This document shows positions 7,270 to 12,858 of a DNA stretch of 12,858 bases, piece by piece; position 1 is the first letter of the stretch, and the number at the start of each line of letters is the position of its first letter. This DNA is from an uncultured Agitococcus sp. (GTDB lineage: Bacteria > Pseudomonadota > Gammaproteobacteria > Pseudomonadales > Moraxellaceae), in contig NZ_CALETI010000138.1 of NCBI RefSeq assembly GCF_937920075.1, positions 1 through 12,858 of the forward strand, given 5' to 3'. Under the pieces are notes generated by a model. The model was not told the origin of the DNA. It worked only from the letters and a program-made list of their open reading frames with translations, and did not search any database. The position numbers and the translations under genes are program-made.

Positions 7270-8511
7270 CTAAGCCTTTAACCAACGTCCCCACAACACC
7301 ACAGGCCATAAAAACACTAAAGCTAATGCCGCAGATATTAAATAATAAGCGGTATAACCAACACTATGCGCCAAGAATCCTGCTGCCAAACTCGCTGAAC
7401 CACCAAAAATCGTTAAAATACTCACTTGAATGGTAAAGTCTGTGCCTGCATGTTGATGTCGAGCATAGTCCATCACTGCCGCCAATAAAGCGACAATTGC
7501 CATACCACTCATAAAATGCTCAATCGCGTTAATGGCATAAATTTGCCACAATACCACTTGTTGATGCTCTTGCCATTGCCACGACAAATAGGCATAACAC
7601 GCTACACCAAAAGCCTGAGCCACACCAAAATACAGTAATGATAAATAACGCCCTAAACGTTTAACCCACCATCCTGCCAAGGCTGCACCTAACAGCGTTG
7701 CCACCGAACCAATGACACTGACAAATAAACCAATTTGCTCAAGCTTTAAACCCATATCAACAAACATCGGTTTAACCATCGCCGAGCCTAAACTTTCACC
7801 CACTTTATAAGTGATTAATACGCCAAGCCACGGTTTAAAACCTTTTTGCGCCATAAAACTGATGAATACTTGATGATAATTAACATCATGGTTTTCTTTG
7901 GCTGTTTTGGGTTTAGCGTGTTCTTTATAAAACCAAATCGGCAAAGAAATCAGCAAAAGTAATGCGGTCATCAACAAAAATGCCGCTTGCCACTGCCAAA
8001 CGCCGACTAAATATAATAAAAAGCCACCACCAATAATCAACCCTAAACGATAGCCAGCCACTTGTAGGCCATTACCCCAACTACGTTCTTCATAGTTAAG
8101 ATTGCGTACCGCTAGGCCGTCTGTGGCCACATCTTGACTAGCTGCCACCAAATTGAGCAAAAACATCAATGCCAAAAAATAAATAAGACCTTGTTGTGTA
8201 GCCAAACTTTTTGGCTCAAAAAAAGCAATCGCCAATAACAGCAACATAGATAACAACTGCATGGGCAAAATCCATGTTCGTGATTGGCCTATGCGTGTTG
8301 AATAATATTTATCAATGTAGGGCGCCCACAAAAATTTTAATGCCCACGGAATCGCTAATAAACTGGTAAAACCAATCACTTTGAGCGACACATCATAACT
8401 ACGCAAAATGGCAGGTAGCCCCTGACTAAAAATGCCTGTTGGTAAACCTTGCGCCATATACAAGGTCAACAATACCCAAAAGCGTTTATCCGCCCATAAA
8501 TGATTGGTCAT
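7270..8511 (-). CDS. AmpG-like MFS transporter (muropeptide permease family)
   Basis: A 413-residue major facilitator superfamily protein with about twelve hydrophobic helices. Its N-terminal half follows AmpG: YMAQGLPTGIF in helix 1, the segment VIGFTSLLAIPWALKFLWAPYIDKY (AmpG: IGFFSLVGQAYVFKFLWSPLMDRY), ASQDVATDG in helix 4 and the loop EERSWGNGLQVAGYRLG. AmpG imports anhydromuropeptides (GlcNAc-anhydroMurNAc peptides) for cell-wall recycling. E. coli AmpG is longer (491 residues), while shorter relatives around 400-420 are common and have less certain substrates, so I do not assign ampG. The start codon lies 7 bases after the purU stop with almost no ribosome site, suggesting reinitiation from purU. 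The last helices are followed by the palindromic element. Confidence 0.85.
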   Translation of the reverse strand: MTNHLWADKRFWVLLTLYMAQGLPTGIFSQGLPAILRSYDVSLKVIGFTSLLAIPWALKFLWAPYIDKYYSTRIGQSRTWILPMQLLSMLLLLAIAFFEPKSLATQQGLIYFLALMFLLNLVAASQDVATDGLAVRNLNYEERSWGNGLQVAGYRLGLIIGGGFLLYLVGVWQWQAAFLLMTALLLLISLPIWFYKEHAKPKTAKENHDVNYHQVFISFMAQKGFKPWLGVLITYKVGESLGSAMVKPMFVDMGLKLEQIGLFVSVIGSVATLLGAALAGWWVKRLGRYLSLLYFGVAQAFGVACYAYLSWQWQEHQQVVLWQIYAINAIEHFMSGMAIVALLAAVMDYARHQHAGTDFTIQVSILTIFGGSASLAAGFLAHSVGYTAYYLISAALALVFLWPVVLWGRWLKA

Positions 8512-8518
8512 AATTTAT

Positions 8519-9388
8519 TTACGCAAAAACAATGGTTTTATTGCCATGGACAATCACACGGTCCTCTAAATGCCAACGCACCGCACGCGCCAACACATTT
8601 CTCTCTACATCTTCACCCAACTCGCGTAAGGTCTCGACATTATCACCGTGGGACACTCGCTCAACCGCTTGTTCAATAATAGGCCCTTGATCTAAATCAG
8701 CCGTCACATAATGCGCGGTTGCACCAATTAATTTAACGCCTTTATCGTAAGCTTGTTGATAGGGATTTGCGCCCACAAAAGCTGGCAAAAACGAGTGATG
8801 AATATTAATAATTTTATGTGGCCACTGACTGACAAACTCCGCGCTCAAAATCTGCATATAACGCGCTAACACCACTAAGTCATTATCTTTGAGCAAGGCT
8901 TGGATTTGTGCTTCTGCTTCTTGTTTATTGTCTTTAGTCACTTGTACCACATGAAATGGCACATTAAAACGTTCAACAGATTCTTGCAAATCTGCATGGT
9001 TACTAATCACCGCAGTAATTTGGCAAGGCAAACCACCGCGCGACCAACGCCACAATAACTCTAATAAAGCATGATCATATTTAGACACTAATACCGCCAT
9101 TTTTTTGACATCATCGGCATAACTTAACTGCCAAGTCATGTTATAGCGTTTAGCAACAGCTTCTTCAAAAGTCTGAGCTAATACTTGTTTAGATAAATCT
9201 AAATGCGGCGTTTGAAACTCCAAACGCATAAAATATGTGCCACCTTCAGGTGCTGTGGAGTATTGGTCTAAAGCGGTGATATTTGCACCATGATTATAGA
9301 GAAAATTCGATACTGCACTGACAATTCCTGCTTTATCAGGACAAGTAATTAACAGACGTGCAGTACTCGCATTTATAGAAGCTTTCAT
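8519..9388 (-). CDS. purU: Formyltetrahydrofolate deformylase
   Basis: PurU hydrolyses 10-formyl-THF to formate and THF, balancing one-carbon pools and feeding formate to PurT for purine synthesis. The 289-residue protein has an N-terminal ACT domain (about 10-85, ITCPDKAGIVSAVSNFL) and a formyltransferase-fold hydrolase domain (about 95-285). Catalytic residues are visible: N195 and H197 in NIHHSFLPAF, and D233 in DLDQGPIIEQ, the Asn-His-Asp triad of the family. The ACT domain marks it as PurU rather than PurN (about 210 residues, no ACT). In E. coli PurU is activated by methionine and inhibited by glycine. The start at 9388 has an AAGG about 12 bases upstream, and a good sigma70-like promoter lies at 9453-9425. 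It heads the leftward unit with the AmpG-like gene. Confidence 0.95.
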   Translation of the reverse strand: MKASINASTARLLITCPDKAGIVSAVSNFLYNHGANITALDQYSTAPEGGTYFMRLEFQTPHLDLSKQVLAQTFEEAVAKRYNMTWQLSYADDVKKMAVLVSKYDHALLELLWRWSRGGLPCQITAVISNHADLQESVERFNVPFHVVQVTKDNKQEAEAQIQALLKDNDLVVLARYMQILSAEFVSQWPHKIINIHHSFLPAFVGANPYQQAYDKGVKLIGATAHYVTADLDQGPIIEQAVERVSHGDNVETLRELGEDVERNVLARAVRWHLEDRVIVHGNKTIVFA

Positions 9389-9424
9389 AAAAAATTTTGA
9401 CCTTATTCAATCATTTTAAGACGA

Positions 9425-9453
9425 TTATTAGCGCATAGTGTACAATAAACCAA
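9425..9453 (-). promoter_or_regulatory. Sigma70-type promoter for purU
   Basis: On the minus strand TTGGTT (9453-9448) and TAATAA (9430-9425) are separated by 17 bases, about 36 bases upstream of the purU start codon. Both boxes are near consensus. The assignment is by pattern only. Confidence 0.5.
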
Positions 9454-9482
9454 GCTTATATGTATTTTGTGAAATCTTTGCC

Positions 9483-9511
9483 TTGACAATAAGCCATTTT
9501 TTGCAAATTAT
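9483..9511 (+). promoter_or_regulatory. Candidate sigma70 promoter for the outer-membrane protein gene
   Basis: A perfect -35 box TTGACA (9483-9488) is followed after 17 bases by AATTAT (9506-9511), four of six matches to the -10 consensus. A better TATAAC at 9515-9520 is too far (26 bases) from this -35. Initiation here would leave an untranslated leader of about 100 bases before ATG 9621. Confidence 0.4.
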
Positions 9512-9620
9512 CGCTATAACTTTTAAGGCTGACGATTTTAATGGTTTTTAACATTTTCGTTATCAATAATTTCGTTTGTCTCCACTTTGGAACTACCACT
9601 AACAACATGCAGGAAGAACA

Positions 9621-10139
9621 ATGAAACGCCTCACTGTTGCTTTATTAGCTGCTGCTATCAGCACCCCTATTTTGGCCGCCGAAAAACCTTATGTCGGCAT
9701 TGATTATCAATTGGGTACTTTTACTCAAAGAAATACAGACGTTAACCCTGACACCATTCGCTTACGTGCTGGCACTGAAATTAATAAGTCTCTTGCCGTA
9801 GAAGCACAAGCTGCTTTTGGTACTGGTGGGGATACCTATGTTGCAACGGGTAATGTTAAATATGACATCAAAGTTGACAGTTTTTATAGTATTTTTTTAA
9901 AACCACAACTACAAATTAGCAAAAGCATCACTGCTTATGGCTTATTAGGTGGCACATATATAGATGTATCTGCCTCATCAGCTGGCAAAGCAGATGACAC
10001 AGGATTTACCCATACATTTTCTTATGGTGCTGGTGCTGATTTTGCCATCAAAAATGGTATTCGTTTAGGTGCCGATTTTATTCAATACATGGATGACTAC
10101 AACGCTATTAGTGTGGGTATTCGTATTCCCATTCAATAA
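9621..10139 (+). CDS. Small outer-membrane beta-barrel (porin/OmpA-like barrel) protein
   Basis: A 172-residue secreted protein. Residues 1-20 form a Sec signal peptide (KR at the start, an AVALLAAA-type core, cleavage predicted after ILAA before EKPYVG). The mature part of about 150 residues alternates polar and apolar residues with Gly and aromatic residues, as in eight-stranded barrels of the OMP_b-brl type (PF13505): VGIDYQLGTF, RLRAGTEI, SLAVEAQAAFG, SFYSIFLKPQLQI, ITAYGLLGGTYIDVS, FSYGAGADFAI, IRLGADFIQYM and the final ISVGIRIPIQ. The C-terminal residue is Gln, not the Phe typical of BamA-recognised barrels. The ribosome site AGGAAG (9611-9616) fixes the start. It stands alone, divergent from purU, with its own candidate promoter and a hairpin after the stop. 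Specific function is not recognisable. Confidence 0.85.
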   Translation: MKRLTVALLAAAISTPILAAEKPYVGIDYQLGTFTQRNTDVNPDTIRLRAGTEINKSLAVEAQAAFGTGGDTYVATGNVKYDIKVDSFYSIFLKPQLQISKSITAYGLLGGTYIDVSASSAGKADDTGFTHTFSYGAGADFAIKNGIRLGADFIQYMDDYNAISVGIRIPIQ

Positions 10140-10147
10140 TCATGTAC

Positions 10148-10177
10148 GCCTCGCTCTTAGTAAATTAAGAGCGAGGC
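10148..10177 (+). terminator. Perfect hairpin after the outer-membrane protein gene, probable terminator
   Basis: A perfect 12-bp stem, GCCTCGCTCTTA / TAAGAGCGAGGC, with a 6-base loop lies 8 bases past the stop codon at 10139. It is followed by TTCATT, not a clean T run, so termination may be inefficient or the hairpin may mainly protect the mRNA 3' end. Confidence 0.65.
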
Positions 10178-10250
10178 TTCATTAGATCTGTGTTACTTTT
10201 TCACGTCTTGTTAGCTTGTCTGTGTTTTTATATCCCATCACTAAAAAACT

Positions 10251-10439
10251 TTAACGTTTACCCATAGAACGACGTGTGCCATGTGGCGGTCTGCTGGGAC
10301 GTTGGCTAAAACGATCTTTATTTGGCTGTGGATAATTAGTCGCTTCTTTTTTGCTTTGCAAAGATTCAGCCAATAACGCTGTTAAGGTTTTGGTGGTTTG
10401 AGGACTTTGCTCTGCGGAGATATTTTCTGAGGTATTCAT
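10251..10439 (-). CDS. Small basic hypothetical protein
   Basis: A 62-residue frame starting at ATG 10439. Codon choice matches neighbouring genes (TTA/TTG Leu, CGT Arg, AAA Lys), which supports coding. The first half is Ser/Thr/Glu/Gln-rich with a short predicted helix (LTALLAESLQSKKEA). The second half is proline- and arginine-rich, ending RPSRPPHGTRRSMGKR. It has no signal peptide or membrane segment. The basic, probably disordered tail suggests nucleic acid or ribosome contact, which is inference only. There is no strong ribosome site. I do not recognise the family. It lies between the convergent outer-membrane protein hairpin and the ilvC terminators, so it is probably its own transcript. 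Confidence 0.55.
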   Translation of the reverse strand: MNTSENISAEQSPQTTKTLTALLAESLQSKKEATNYPQPNKDRFSQRPSRPPHGTRRSMGKR

Positions 10440-10556
10440 AATTTACTGCTAAAAACATAATTGAGTCAGTTTAGGACTTACACGGTTATCGCTTATTTAT
10501 TCGCATTTAAACCATTTTTAACGGTTTTATGCTCACAAAACATGCGTACGTCATGA

Positions 10557-10562
10557 ATTATA
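10557..10562 (-). promoter_or_regulatory. Candidate -10 box (TATAAT) upstream of the small basic protein
   Basis: A perfect TATAAT on the minus strand lies about 118 bases upstream of ATG 10439, in the 256-base gap before ilvC. The best -35 match (TCAACA) is at a long 19-base spacing, so the call is weak. The rest of 10440-10600 is AT-rich and shows nothing else I can support. Confidence 0.3.
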
Positions 10563-10607
10563 CGCCACACATCTTAGGAGCTGTTGACCTTATAAGCAGC
10601 AAAACAT

Positions 10608-10639
10608 AAAAAAAGCGTACTATTTTGCAGTACGCTTTT
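10608..10639 (-). terminator. Distal rho-independent terminator of the ilv operon
   Basis: A 10-bp perfect stem, AAAAGCGTAC / GTACGCTTTT (arms 10611-10620 and 10630-10639, 9-base loop), runs into a seven-base T run on the minus strand (10614-10608, overlapping the stem end). It is the second of two hairpins after ilvC. Read rightward it has only TTTTCC, so it acts mainly leftward. Confidence 0.85.
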
Positions 10640-10640
10640 C

Positions 10641-10681
10641 CAAAAACAGACTAGCATTATCTTTTTGAAACAATGCTAGTC
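10641..10681 (-). terminator. Proximal rho-independent terminator of the ilv operon
   Basis: A 10-bp perfect stem, GACTAGCATT / AATGCTAGTC (arms 10649-10658 and 10672-10681, 13-base loop), begins 15 bases past the ilvC stop. It is followed on the minus strand by TGTTTTTG. Together with the next hairpin it gives tandem termination. Confidence 0.75.
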
Positions 10682-10695
10682 GTCATGCGACTTAA

Positions 10696-11712
10696 TTAGT
10701 TGCGAGTTTGGTCAACTAATTTGTTTTTGTGAATCCAAGGCATCATCGCACGTAATTGAGCACCAACTTTCTCAATTGGGTGATCAGCATTTAAACGACG
10801 ACGAGCGGTCATTTCTGGGTAGTTTGTACGACCTTCTAAAATGAAGCGTTTTGCGTATTCACCGTTTTGGATGTTACGTAAACATTCACGCATTGCTTCA
10901 CGGGCTTGAGTGTTAATAACACGTTGGCCAGTCACGTACTCACCGTATTCAGCATTGTTAGAAATAGAGTAGTTCATGTTAGCGATACCGCCTTCATACA
11001 TGAGGTCTACAATCAATTTCAATTCGTGTAAACATTCAAAATAAGCCATTTCTGGAGCATAACCTGCTTCAGTCAATGTTTCGAAGCCCATTTTTACTAA
11101 TTCAACTGCGCCACCACACAATACAGCTTGTTCACCAAACAAGTCAGTTTCGGTTTCTTCGCGGAAGTTAGTTTCAATAACGCCACCTTTTGTACCGCCG
11201 TTAGCAGCAGCATAAGATAAAGCGATTTGTTTAGATTGACCAGACTTGTCTTGGTAAACAGCAATCAAGCTTGGTACACCGCCACCTTTTAAGTATTCAG
11301 AACGTACAGTGTGGCCAGGACCTTTTGGAGCTACCATAATAACGTCTAAGTCAGCACGTGGTACAACTTGGTTGTAATGTACGTTAAAGCCATGAGCAAA
11401 CGCTAAAGTTGCGCCTTGCTTGATGTTTGGCTCGATGTCGTTACGGTAAACTTCTGGAATGTTTTCGTCTGGCAACAAAATCATTACAACGTCTGCGCTT
11501 TTTACAGCTTCAGCAACTTCGGCAACTTTAATGCCAGCTTTTTCAACTTTAGCCCAGCTTGCGCCGCCTTTACGTAAACCAACAGTCACGTCAACACCAG
11601 AATCTGTTAAGTTTTGTGCGTGAGCATGGCCTTGAGAACCGTAACCAACGATAGTCACTTTTTTGCCACGGATGATAGATAAATCGGCATCTTTATCGTA
11701 ATAAACTTGCAT
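10696..11712 (-). CDS. ilvC: Ketol-acid reductoisomerase, class I (NADP+)
   Basis: IlvC converts acetolactate or acetohydroxybutyrate to the 2,3-dihydroxy acids in valine, leucine and isoleucine synthesis, by Mg2+-dependent alkyl migration and NADPH reduction. The 338-residue length is the class I short form. The N-terminal Rossmann motif is GYGSQGHAHAQN (23-34), and R47 and S52 in LRKGGASW fit NADPH-phosphate binding. In the C-terminal knotted domain the catalytic and metal residues are all present: H107, K130, D190, E194, E226, E230 and S251. A GAGG ribosome site lies 7 bases before ATG 11712. It is the last gene of the operon after ilvI and ilvN, but is separated from ilvN by 143 bases carrying a palindromic repeat and a leader hairpin. 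Separate tuning of ilvC is therefore possible. Two terminators follow. Confidence 0.98.
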   Translation of the reverse strand: MQVYYDKDADLSIIRGKKVTIVGYGSQGHAHAQNLTDSGVDVTVGLRKGGASWAKVEKAGIKVAEVAEAVKSADVVMILLPDENIPEVYRNDIEPNIKQGATLAFAHGFNVHYNQVVPRADLDVIMVAPKGPGHTVRSEYLKGGGVPSLIAVYQDKSGQSKQIALSYAAANGGTKGGVIETNFREETETDLFGEQAVLCGGAVELVKMGFETLTEAGYAPEMAYFECLHELKLIVDLMYEGGIANMNYSISNNAEYGEYVTGQRVINTQAREAMRECLRNIQNGEYAKRFILEGRTNYPEMTARRRLNADHPIEKVGAQLRAMMPWIHKNKLVDQTRN

Positions 11713-11726
11713 GAGAATTCCTCAAC

Positions 11727-11753
11727 AAAAACTAAGAAAGCTTGCTGCTTTCT
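11727..11753 (-). promoter_or_regulatory. Leader hairpin upstream of ilvC, possible attenuator or processing site
   Basis: On the minus strand AGAAAGC / GCTTTCT (arms 11747-11753 and 11735-11741, 5-base loop) is followed by TTAG and then TTTTT (11731-11727), just before the ilvC ribosome site. The shape is that of a weak intrinsic terminator in a leader. No leader peptide rich in Leu/Val/Ile codons was seen, so classical attenuation is not supported. Confidence 0.3.
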
Positions 11754-11771
11754 GATTGGGGTGAATATATT

Positions 11772-11848
11772 CCCTCCCCTAATTTAGGGGAGGGTCAGGG
11801 TGGGGTCTAAAATCCCCCTTCCCAACCTCCCCCTTAATAAGAGGGAGG
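11772..11848. repeat. GC-rich double-hairpin palindromic element between ilvN and ilvC
   Basis: The left half is a perfect hairpin, CCCTCCCCTAA / TTAGGGGAGGG with almost no loop (11772-11794). The right half is CCTCCC / GGGAGG (11826-11831 and 11843-11848) with an inner CTT/AAG. The middle (runs of G at about 11787-11805, runs of C at about 11814-11833) lets the halves also pair with each other. The G/C runs stand out sharply from the AT-rich surroundings. It matches in style the CCCTCCCCTAA..TTAGGGGAGGG repeats I recall from many free-living proteobacteria, probably dispersed in this genome. Its location inside an operon suggests an effect on mRNA stability or on the ratio of ilvC to ilvIN. 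Confidence 0.75.
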
Positions 11849-11855
11849 AGTAACA

Positions 11856-12347
11856 TTAAATACTTAACACTTTCTCGCCACGAGCAATACCAGACACGCC
11901 ACTGCGTACCACTTCTAAAATCGTGGTTTCGGATAAAGCTTCGATAAAGGCATCGAGTTTGTCAGATGTACCTGCTAACTGAATGGTATAAGTTGTTGAG
12001 GTAACATCAACAATTTGACCACGAAAAATATCAGCAGTACGTTTAATTTCAGCGCGAATTGCACCAGTCGCTTTGACCTTAATGAGCATTAATTCACGCT
12101 CAATATGGTCGCCTTCGCTGAGATCAACCACTTTCACCACTTCAACTAATTTGTTGAGTTGTTTGGTGACTTGCTCAATTTTATGGTCATCACCTGATGT
12201 GGTTAAGGTTAAACGCGATAAAGTAGCATCGTCAGTTGGTGCAACGGTTAAGGTTTCGATGTTGTAACCACGTTGACTAAACAAACCGACTAAACGTGAC
12301 AATGCGCCCGCTTCGTTTTCAATTAATACAGAAATAATATGGCGCAT
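11856..12347 (-). CDS. ilvN: Acetolactate synthase small (regulatory) subunit
   Basis: The regulatory subunit of acetohydroxyacid synthase activates the IlvI catalytic subunit and confers valine feedback inhibition. With the start at 12347 it has 163 residues, exactly the length of E. coli IlvH. ATG 12347 follows the ilvI stop by two bases; the longer frame from 12377 would overlap ilvI and add residues unlike the family. The N-terminal ACT domain (about 3-76) keeps N11, G14 and N29, the positions known from IlvH to be needed for valine binding, in IENEAGALSRLVGLFSQRGYNIETL. The C-terminal domain (about 80-160) follows the family: ERELMLIKV, then the stretch ending IARGEKVLSI. Feedback by valine is therefore expected. 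In many gammaproteobacteria this gene is called ilvH or ilvN interchangeably. Confidence 0.96.
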   Translation of the reverse strand: MRHIISVLIENEAGALSRLVGLFSQRGYNIETLTVAPTDDATLSRLTLTTSGDDHKIEQVTKQLNKLVEVVKVVDLSEGDHIERELMLIKVKATGAIRAEIKRTADIFRGQIVDVTSTTYTIQLAGTSDKLDAFIEALSETTILEVVRSGVSGIARGEKVLSI

Positions 12348-12349
12348 GA

Positions 12350-12858
12350 TTAAGTACGCTCCGTTTTCGACAACCACATATCACGCATAGATTGGTTAGC
12401 AATCAACATCGGATAAACGTGTTCAAATTGGTCAACATAAACATCCATAAACACTAAACGATCTTTCATAGCAAACGCTTCACGCATTTTGCTTTCTAAT
12501 TCGTTAGGATCGGTAATTTTCATGCCAACATGCCCATAAGCTTCAACTAACTTAACGAAGTCAGGTAAAGACTCCATATAAGAATTAGAATGACGGCCTT
12601 CGTATTGCATATCTTGCCATTGCTTAACCATACCTAAAGCACGGTTGTTCAAGTTTAAAATCTTGACAGGCAAGTTGTACTGCAAACAGGTTGACAATTC
12701 TTGGATGTTCATTTGAATTGAGGCTTCGCCAGTAATACAAACGACCGGTTGATCTGGGAATGCCATCAAACAACCCATGGCTGCAGGCAAACCAAAACCC
12801 ATGGTGCCTAAACCACCAGAGTTAATCCATTGACGTGGACGATCGTATTTGTAATACA
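12350..12858 (-). CDS. ilvI: Acetolactate synthase large (catalytic) subunit, C-terminal part
   Basis: The frame is open at the right window edge, so only the last 168 or so residues are present, about a third of the usual 570. It opens with YYKYDRPRQWINSGGLGTMGFGLPAAMGC, the conserved start of the third, thiamine-diphosphate-binding domain. The ThDP motif is GEAS at about 12730-12719, then 24 residues to NN, fitting GDG-X24-NN spacing. The usual metal-binding Asp is Glu and the second Gly is Ala. Glu there is familiar from other proteobacterial AHAS large subunits, so activity is expected. Downstream MVKQWQDM, GRHSNSYMESLPDF and the end MWLSKTERT match E. coli IlvI closely. The stop is two bases from the ilvN start, so the subunits are coupled. 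The ATG at 12802 is internal, not a real start. Confidence 0.96.
   Translation of the reverse strand, partial: YYKYDRPRQWINSGGLGTMGFGLPAAMGCLMAFPDQPVVCITGEASIQMNIQELSTCLQYNLPVKILNLNNRALGMVKQWQDMQYEGRHSNSYMESLPDFVKLVEAYGHVGMKITDPNELESKMREAFAMKDRLVFMDVYVDQFEHVYPMLIANQSMRDMWLSKTERT

Noticed and set aside
7200..7436. Plus-strand open frame of 78 codons
   Set aside because: It starts inside the palindromic repeat and runs antisense to the AmpG-like gene; codon use is not coding-like.
11713..11855. Classical attenuator with leader peptide for ilvC
   Set aside because: No short frame rich in Leu, Val or Ile codons precedes the hairpin, so peptide-mediated attenuation is not supported.
12073..12267. 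Plus-strand open frame of 64 codons inside ilvN
   Set aside because: It is antisense to a confidently identified gene, with no start signals.

Overview
This is a chromosomal stretch of an AT-rich gammaproteobacterium. Codons are mostly A/T-ending (TTA Leu, AAA Lys), and the IlvI, IlvN, IlvC, PurU and TusA proteins are all close to gammaproteobacterial forms. Two GC-rich palindromic repeats resemble dispersed repeats of free-living gammaproteobacteria. I cannot name the genus with confidence. Most genes are ordinary housekeeping or transport genes. No phage, IS, CRISPR or defence system is visible.

Layout, left to right. Positions 1-903 (minus) hold a lipoprotein with the N-terminal dimerisation domain of an FKBP/FkpA/Mip-type prolyl isomerase. 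After about residue 90 it runs into an open frame with different codon use and no PPIase domain. This is either a real chimera or a junction artefact, and it is the oddest coding feature here. At 1039-4643 (minus) come a PF10118 ferritin-like metal hydrolase, a Baeyer-Villiger-type flavin monooxygenase and an AI-2E family membrane protein, transcribed in that order. A strong terminator separates the first two. At 4764-6874 (plus) a spermidine-synthase-like protein overlaps a MATE exporter by one base. A 16-bp dyad lies between these two divergent blocks.

At 6871-9388 (minus) purU, an AmpG-like MFS gene and tusA probably form one transcription unit, interrupted before tusA by a cruciform repeat. 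At 9621-10139 (plus) is a small outer-membrane beta-barrel gene, divergent from purU. At 10251-10439 (minus) is a small basic protein of unknown function. At 10696-12858 (minus) is the branched-chain amino acid operon ilvI (cut by the window edge) - ilvN - ilvC. It ends in two tandem hairpin terminators and carries a second palindromic repeat between ilvN and ilvC.

The ilv genes make the acetohydroxyacid and dihydroxyacid precursors of valine, leucine and isoleucine. PurU releases formate from formyl-THF for one-carbon balance and purine synthesis, and TusA relays sulfur. The most interesting non-coding signal is the pair of roughly 75-bp palindromic elements (7161-7234 and 11772-11848). They differ in sequence but share one design: each half is a hairpin, and the two halves also pair with each other. 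I found no convincing novel multi-gene system.
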